Positions 6,635 through 10,903 of a stretch of DNA of 10,903 nt are shown in pieces. The notes below the pieces were generated by a model. The model made no database searches and had not been told where the DNA came from. It saw only the letters and a program-made list of their open reading frames with translations. Source of the stretch: JAYPUG01 sp038117265 (GTDB lineage: Bacteria > Pseudomonadota > Alphaproteobacteria > UBA6615); assembly GCA_038117265.1 (NCBI GenBank), contig JAYOFO010000078.1, positions 1 through 10,903 on the forward strand, read 5' to 3'. The stretch's first letter is position 1; every line of letters begins with the position of its first letter. Position numbers and translations under genes: made by a program.

Positions 6635-7531
6635 ATGGCATTCTTCGTCGAAACCCTTCTGAACGGCCTGTTGACCGGCGTGCTCTATGCGCTGGTCGCC
6701 CTCGGCTTCGTGCTGATCTTCAAGGCGTCGGGGGTGTTCAACTTCGCCCAGGGCTCGATGGTGCTGTTCGCGGCGCTGACCTTCGTCGGCCTGATCGAAT
6801 TCGGCCTGCCCATCCTGCTCGCGCTCCTCGTCTCGGTCGCGGTGATGGTGGCGGTCGCCTTCGCGATCGAGCGCGCGGTGCTCACGCCGCTGGTCAACCA
6901 GCCGCAGATCATCCTGTTCATGGCGACCATCGGGGTCTTCTATTTCCTCGACGGGTTCGGCCAGACTATCTGGGGCAGCGACATTAAGCAGCTCGACATC
7001 GGCATTCCCCAGAGCCCGATCTTCATACCCTTCGGCGAGGGCGATCTGCTGGTCACCGAGATCGACCTGTTTGCGGCGGGGGTCGGCGGGGTGCTGGTCC
7101 TGGTGCTCGCGATCCTGTTCCAGAAGACCAAGGTGGGGCGCGCGCTGCGCGCCGTGGCCGACGACCACCAGGCCGCCCAGTCGGTCGGCATCCCGCTGCG
7201 CTCGGTCTGGACGATCGTCTGGGCGGTGGCGGGGATCGTCGGTCTGTTCGCGGGAATCATGTGGGGCTCGAAGCTCGGCGTGCAGTTCTCGCTCTCGCTG
7301 GTCGCGCTCAAGGCGCTGCCGGTGCTGCTGCTCGGCGGGCTGACTTCGATCCCCGGTGCGATCATCGGCGGCCTGATCATCGGCGCCGGCGAGAAGCTCG
7401 CCGAGATTTTCGTCGGGCCGCTGATCGGGGCCCAGGCGATCGAGGACTGGTTCGCCTACATGCTGGCGATGGTCGTGCTGATGGTCCGGCCGCAGGGCCT
7501 GTTCGGCGAAAAGATCATCGAGCGGGTGTAA
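6635..7531 (+). CDS. livH: LIV-type ABC transporter permease LivH
   Basis: A 298-residue integral membrane protein made largely of hydrophobic helices: about 7-30, 40-78, 92-110, 145-163, 192-210, 222-256 and 272-287. The N-terminal segment LLNGLLTGVLYALVALGFVLIFKASGVFNFAQG (8-40, shown here as the family landmark) and the loop FQKTKVGRALRAVADDHQAAQSVGI (162-186, coupling-helix region that contacts the ATPase) identify LivH. The closing MVRPQGLFGEK is also typical. GAAGGGA at 6623-6629 is the ribosome binding site and overlaps the livG stop. Only four bases separate its stop from livM. It forms half of the inner-membrane channel. No truncation is seen. Confidence 0.96.
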   Translation: MAFFVETLLNGLLTGVLYALVALGFVLIFKASGVFNFAQGSMVLFAALTFVGLIEFGLPILLALLVSVAVMVAVAFAIERAVLTPLVNQPQIILFMATIGVFYFLDGFGQTIWGSDIKQLDIGIPQSPIFIPFGEGDLLVTEIDLFAAGVGGVLVLVLAILFQKTKVGRALRAVADDHQAAQSVGIPLRSVWTIVWAVAGIVGLFAGIMWGSKLGVQFSLSLVALKALPVLLLGGLTSIPGAIIGGLIIGAGEKLAEIFVGPLIGAQAIEDWFAYMLAMVVLMVRPQGLFGEKIIERV

Positions 7532-7535
7532 GACG

Positions 7536-8615
7536 ATGTTCTACCGCGAGGCCGGACAGTTCCACACCAGCTACATCGCCGACCAGGCGGTGTTCCCGAT
7601 CCCCGTGGATCGGATTGCGATCGCGGCCTTTGCCGTGATCGCGGCCGTCGCCATACCGATGCTGGGCAACGAGTGGTTCCTGTCGACGATCATGCTGCCG
7701 TTCCTGATCTTCGCGCTGGCGGCGATCGGGCTGAACATCCTGACCGGCTACTGCGGACAGCTGAGCCTGGGCACCGGCGGCTTCATGGCGACCGGTGCGT
7801 TCGCCGCCTTCAAGCTGTCGACCGCGTTTCCCGACCTGCACATCCTGATCGTGCTGCTGCTGTCGGGCCTGATCGCCGCGCTGGTCGGCATCGCGTTCGG
7901 CCTGCCCAGCCTGCGCATCAAGGGGTTCTACCTGGCGGTGGCCACGCTGGCGGCGCAGTTCTTCCTGATCTGGATGTTCAACAAGTATGGCTGGTTCACG
8001 AACTACAGCGCGTCGGGCGTCATCAGCGCACCGCCGCGCGCCATCTTCGGCGACCTTCTGGTGACCAGTTCCCAGGCCTCGCTCGAGGCGCGCTACCTGT
8101 TCGCGCTGGGCATCGTCGTGGTGCTGGCGATTGCCGCCAAGAACATGGCGCGCTCGCGGATCGGGCGGATGTGGATGGCGATCCGCGACATGGACATCGC
8201 CGCCGAGATCATGGGCATCCGGCCGCTGCGCACCAAGCTGTCGGCCTTTGCGTTCAGCTCGTTCTATTGCGGCATCGCGGGTGCGATGTGGGCCTTCCTG
8301 CACACCGGGACGGTCGAGCCGCTCGCCTTCGACGTGAACCGTTCGTTCCAGATCCTGTTCATGGTGATCATCGGCGGACTGGGCTCGATCCTCGGCTCGT
8401 TCTTCGGCGCGGCCTTCATCGTGCTGCTGCCGATCATGCTGAACAACGCGCCGGGCTGGCTCGGCTACCAGGTGCCCACCGACTTGCTGTCGCATGTCGA
8501 GTTCATGGTGTTCGGCGTCCTGATCGTCTTCTTCCTGATCGTCGAGCCGGCCGGCTTTGCCCGGCTCTGGCAGATCGGCAAGGAGAAACTCAGGCGCTGG
8601 CCGTTTCCGTACTGA
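7536..8615 (+). CDS. livM: LIV-type ABC transporter permease LivM
   Basis: A 359-residue inner-membrane permease pairing with LivH. A polar N-terminus of about 25 residues (MFYREAGQFHTSYIADQ) precedes the first helix. The family landmarks are LNILTGYCGQLSLGTGGFMATGAFA (66-90), GFYLAVATLAAQF (130-142), the coupling loop ARSRIGRMWMAIRDMDIAAEIMGI (205-228) and IIGGLGSILGSFFGAAFIVLLP (278-299). The C-terminus is short and basic (KEKLRRWPFPY). I see no strong Shine-Dalgarno ahead of the ATG; translation probably depends on ribosomes finishing livH four bases upstream. A 93-base gap separates it from the substrate-binding protein gene. Confidence 0.95.
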   Translation: MFYREAGQFHTSYIADQAVFPIPVDRIAIAAFAVIAAVAIPMLGNEWFLSTIMLPFLIFALAAIGLNILTGYCGQLSLGTGGFMATGAFAAFKLSTAFPDLHILIVLLLSGLIAALVGIAFGLPSLRIKGFYLAVATLAAQFFLIWMFNKYGWFTNYSASGVISAPPRAIFGDLLVTSSQASLEARYLFALGIVVVLAIAAKNMARSRIGRMWMAIRDMDIAAEIMGIRPLRTKLSAFAFSSFYCGIAGAMWAFLHTGTVEPLAFDVNRSFQILFMVIIGGLGSILGSFFGAAFIVLLPIMLNNAPGWLGYQVPTDLLSHVEFMVFGVLIVFFLIVEPAGFARLWQIGKEKLRRWPFPY

Positions 8616-8651
8616 GGCCGCCGCGGACATCTCGGCCCCGTACGCGTTTGT

Positions 8652-8668
8652 GGAATGGTGTCCATGCC
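8652..8668. repeat. Imperfect inverted repeat between livM and the binding-protein gene
   Basis: GGAATGG (8652-8658), TGT and CCATGCC (8662-8668) form a 7-3-7 inverted repeat with one mismatch. It lies in the 93-base gap ahead of the binding-protein gene, 40 bases before its start. Such a stem could set mRNA stability so that the binding protein is made in excess, or it could be chance. Confidence 0.25.
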
Positions 8669-8694
8669 GCCCAGGCTGATCCCGGGTGGAAGAC

Positions 8695-8702
8695 AAGGGA
8701 GA
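8695..8702 (+). promoter_or_regulatory. Ribosome binding site choosing the binding-protein start
   Basis: AAGGGAGA lies six bases before ATG at 8709. It favours this start over the in-frame ATG at 8655, which would place 18 polar residues in front of a normal signal peptide. Confidence 0.6.
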
Positions 8703-8708
8703 GAAACG

Positions 8709-10022
8709 ATGAAGGCAAAGACGTTAGCGCTGGCCGCCGTCGCCCTGACGATCGGGGTGACCGGGACGGTCGCGACCGCGCAGGCCGAGGGGGAGCAGTT
8801 CATTCCCGCGCTGGTCTATCGCAGCGGTCCTTACGCGCCGAACGGCATCCCGTTCGCCAACGGGTTCGGCGACTACCTGGCGATGCTCAACGCGCGCGAC
8901 GGTGGCGTGAACGGGGTGAAGATCGTCACCGAAGAGTGCGACACCGGCTACAACACCGACCGTGGCGTCGAATGCTACGAGCGTCTCAAGAACAACGGGC
9001 CGACCGGCGCCGCCGTGGTCAACCCGCTCTCGACGGGCATTACCTACGCCCTGATCGAGCGCGCGACGGCCGACAAAATTCCCGTTATTTCAATGGGATA
9101 CGGTCGGGCTGACGCGAGCGACGGCCGGGTCTTCCCGTACGTGTTCACGCTTCCCGCGACCTACTGGGCCGGTGCCGACGTGGCGATCCAGTACATCCAG
9201 GAGCAGGAAGGCGGCAGCCTGAAGGGCAAGAAGATCGCGCTCGTATATCACGACAGCGCCTACGGCAAGGAGCCGATCGCAACCCTCGAGGCGCTGGCTG
9301 CGGAGAAGGGCTACACCTTCCTGAAGTATCCGGTCGCCCATCCGGGTCTGGAGCAGAAGGCGACCTGGCTGCAGATCGGCCGCCGCGACCGTCCGGACTG
9401 GACGCTGATGTGGGGCTGGGGCGTGATGAACTCCACCGCCATCAAGGAAGCGGCCGCCGTCGGCTATCCGATGGACAAGTTCATCGGCGTGTGGTGGTCG
9501 GGTGCCGAGCCGGATGTCCGTCCGGCGGGCGATGCGTCGAAGGGCTACAAGAGCCTGGCGTTGCACGGTCCGGGCGCGGACTCCAAGGCGCACGCCGACA
9601 TCCTCAAGAGCCTGTACGACGCCGGAAAGGGCCTCGCCGAGCGCGGCGCCGTCGGCGAGGTGCTCTACAACCGCGGCATGATCAACGCCGCCTACATGGT
9701 CGAGGGGATTCGCACCGCGCAGGCCCGGTTCGGCAACAAGCCGCTGTCCGGCGAGCAGGTGCAGTGGGGCCTCGAGAACATGGAGTACACGGAGGCGGAG
9801 ATCGAGAAGGACGGCCTCGCGGGCCTGATCTCGCCGATCAGGCTGTCGTGCCTCGATCACGAGGGCGGCGGCAAGGCGCGCATCCAGCAGTGGGACGGCG
9901 AGAAATGGTCGTTCATCACAGACTGGTACGAGCCGAACCGCGGCATGCTCCGGCCGATGTACGAGGCCTCGGCGGCCCAGTACGCCAAGGAGCAGAACCT
10001 GACCCCGCGCGCCTGCAGCTGA
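8709..10022 (+). CDS. Periplasmic substrate-binding protein of LIV-type ABC transporter (LivK/Peripla_BP_6 type)
   Basis: A 437-residue secreted binding protein. Residues 1-26 are a Sec signal peptide: MKAK, a hydrophobic core LALAAVALTIGVTGTV, and an AQA site giving probable cleavage between A26 and E27. There is no lipobox cysteine, so it should be soluble in the periplasm. The mature part shows the type I bilobed fold. FANGFGDYLAMLNARDGGVNG (49-69) is the first helix and turn, AAVVNPLSTGITYALIE (101-117) the ligand-cleft segment, and KKIALVYHDSAYGKEP (174-189) the second-lobe strand. Only four cysteines remain (77, 89, 381, 436), suggesting two disulfides; C77-C89 recalls the single disulfide of LivJ/LivK. 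It is longer than E. coli LivK (about 370), so a non-branched-chain ligand is likely. It captures the substrate and delivers it to LivHM. Ligand unknown. Confidence 0.94.
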   Translation: MKAKTLALAAVALTIGVTGTVATAQAEGEQFIPALVYRSGPYAPNGIPFANGFGDYLAMLNARDGGVNGVKIVTEECDTGYNTDRGVECYERLKNNGPTGAAVVNPLSTGITYALIERATADKIPVISMGYGRADASDGRVFPYVFTLPATYWAGADVAIQYIQEQEGGSLKGKKIALVYHDSAYGKEPIATLEALAAEKGYTFLKYPVAHPGLEQKATWLQIGRRDRPDWTLMWGWGVMNSTAIKEAAAVGYPMDKFIGVWWSGAEPDVRPAGDASKGYKSLALHGPGADSKAHADILKSLYDAGKGLAERGAVGEVLYNRGMINAAYMVEGIRTAQARFGNKPLSGEQVQWGLENMEYTEAEIEKDGLAGLISPIRLSCLDHEGGGKARIQQWDGEKWSFITDWYEPNRGMLRPMYEASAAQYAKEQNLTPRACS

Positions 10023-10042
10023 TCGCGCGGAGCCGGCAAGTC

Positions 10043-10903
10043 ATGTCCGCCGTGAACGACACCAACCAGGCGACCGGGGCCGAGACGGCCGGGGGCGCGG
10101 CGCGCCCGCTGCTCGCGGTCAACAATGTCGAGGTCATCTACGACCACGTCATCCTGGTGCTGAAGGGGGTGTCGCTCAACGTCCCCGAGGGGCGCATCGT
10201 CGCGCTCCTCGGGGCCAACGGCGCGGGCAAGACGACGACCATCAAGGCGATCTCCAACCTGCTGCGCGCCGAGCGCGGCGAGGTCACCAAGGGGTCGATC
10301 CAGTTCGAGGGCGAGCCGGTGCACGCGCTGTCGCCCGACGCGCTGGTCAAGCGGGGCGTCATCCAGGTGATGGAGGGGCGCCACTGCTTCGAACATCTGA
10401 CCATCGAGGAGAACCTCCTAACCGGCGCCCACACGCGCCGCGACGGGGCTGCGAACGTGCGCGCCGACCTCGAGATGGTCTATGGCTATTTCCCACGGCT
10501 GGCCGAGCGCCGGCGCTCGCAGGCCGGCTACACGTCGGGCGGCGAGCAGCAGATGTGCGCGATCGGCCGCGCCCTGATGTCGCGGCCCAAGATGATCCTG
10601 CTCGACGAGCCCTCGATGGGCCTCGCCCCGCAGCTGGTCGAGGAGATCTTCGAGATCGTCAACCGGCTCAACAAGGATCAGGGCGTCACCTTCCTGCTGG
10701 CGGAACAGAACGCCAATGTGGCGCTGCGTCACGCCGATTACGGCTACATCCTCGAGAATGGGCGGGTGGTGCTCGACGGCGATGCCGCCGCGCTGCGCGA
10801 CAACGAGGATGTGAAGGAATTCTATCTCGGCATCTCCAGCGGCAGCCGGCGCAGCTACCGCGACGTCAAGCACTACCGCCGGCGCAAGCGCTGGCTCGCC
10901 TGA
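10043..10903 (+). CDS. livF: LIV-type ABC transporter ATP-binding protein LivF
   Basis: A 286-residue ATPase, partner of LivG. Landmarks are LLAVNNVEVIYDHVILVLKG (23-42), Walker A GANGAGKT (57-64), the Q-loop region VIQVMEGRHCFEHLT (106-120), signature TSGGEQQ (164-170), Walker B MILLDEPSMGL (184-194, E189) and LLAEQNAN (218-225). LivF proteins have Gln where most ABC ATPases have the switch His, and Q222 here follows that. It carries a 22-residue N-terminal leader and a basic tail SYRDVKHYRRRKRWLA (271-286) that E. coli LivF (about 237 residues) lacks. CGGAG at 10028-10032 precedes the start, 20 bases after the binding-protein stop. The TGA is the last triplet of the window, so what follows is unknown. 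Confidence 0.95.
   Translation: MSAVNDTNQATGAETAGGAARPLLAVNNVEVIYDHVILVLKGVSLNVPEGRIVALLGANGAGKTTTIKAISNLLRAERGEVTKGSIQFEGEPVHALSPDALVKRGVIQVMEGRHCFEHLTIEENLLTGAHTRRDGAANVRADLEMVYGYFPRLAERRRSQAGYTSGGEQQMCAIGRALMSRPKMILLDEPSMGLAPQLVEEIFEIVNRLNKDQGVTFLLAEQNANVALRHADYGYILENGRVVLDGDAAALRDNEDVKEFYLGISSGSRRSYRDVKHYRRRKRWLA

Noticed and set aside
8616..8637. Possible terminator stem GGCCG...CGGCC after livM
   Set aside because: Only five base pairs with a 12-base loop and no T-run. It does not support a transcript end, and the downstream genes complete the same transporter.
7515..8696. Long minus-strand frame opposite livM, and similar ones at 5671-6636 and 2599-3591
   Set aside because: These have compositionally biased translations (His/Arg/Asp/Gln-rich), no ribosome binding site logic and no recognisable domain, and each is fully covered by a convincing + strand gene.
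9073..9105. Short AT-richer patch inside the binding-protein gene, suggestive of a foreign insert
   Set aside because: About 30 bases, in frame, and encoding a conserved strand (KIPVISMGYG). This is ordinary codon variation.
10697..10720. LivF lacks the switch histidine (LAEQN instead of a His)
   Set aside because: Gln at this place is the normal state in LivF proteins, including E. coli LivF (VEQN), so it is not a defect.

Overview
The window is a single-strand (+), high-GC, densely coding stretch with strong G/C preference at third codon positions. The codon use, the gene families and the cluster type (a fatty-acyl-CoA-ligase-like gene ahead of a branched-chain-amino-acid-type ABC transporter) suggest a chromosomal catabolic region of an alphaproteobacterium, perhaps Rhodospirillales-like. 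That placement is inference; no rRNA or other phylogenetic marker is present. I saw no tRNA, rRNA, CRISPR array, insertion sequence or phage gene.

Left half (1-3582): the 3' end of a thiamine-diphosphate-dependent enzyme, two tandem paralogous glutathione S-transferases resembling beta-etherases (about 67% identical, 230 residues each), a fumarylacetoacetate hydrolase (FAH) family protein, and a class II aldolase/adducin family protein. Gaps of 27, 12, 20 and 49 bases suggest one transcript.

Break (3583-3778): the longest non-coding interval, 196 bases. It is visibly less GC-rich at its start and holds interleaved inverted repeats, plus a GC-rich hairpin just ahead of the next ribosome binding site. 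It is the best place for a promoter/operator or a terminator.

Right half (3779-10903): an AMP-forming acyl-CoA ligase that overlaps livG by four bases (ATGA), then livH, livM, a periplasmic substrate-binding protein and livF. This is a complete five-component LIV/HAAT-type importer. LivF ends exactly at the window edge.

Working model (inference): the transporter imports a carboxylic acid, which need not be an amino acid, and the ligase converts it to a CoA thioester. The GSTs, FAH-family hydrolase, class II aldolase and ThDP enzyme would act on the same or a related compound by thioether/ether cleavage, C-C hydrolysis, and aldol and acyloin chemistry. An aromatic or aryl-ether carboxylate is an attractive but unproven substrate. 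Each protein family is well known; what is potentially new is the combination and the GST pair.
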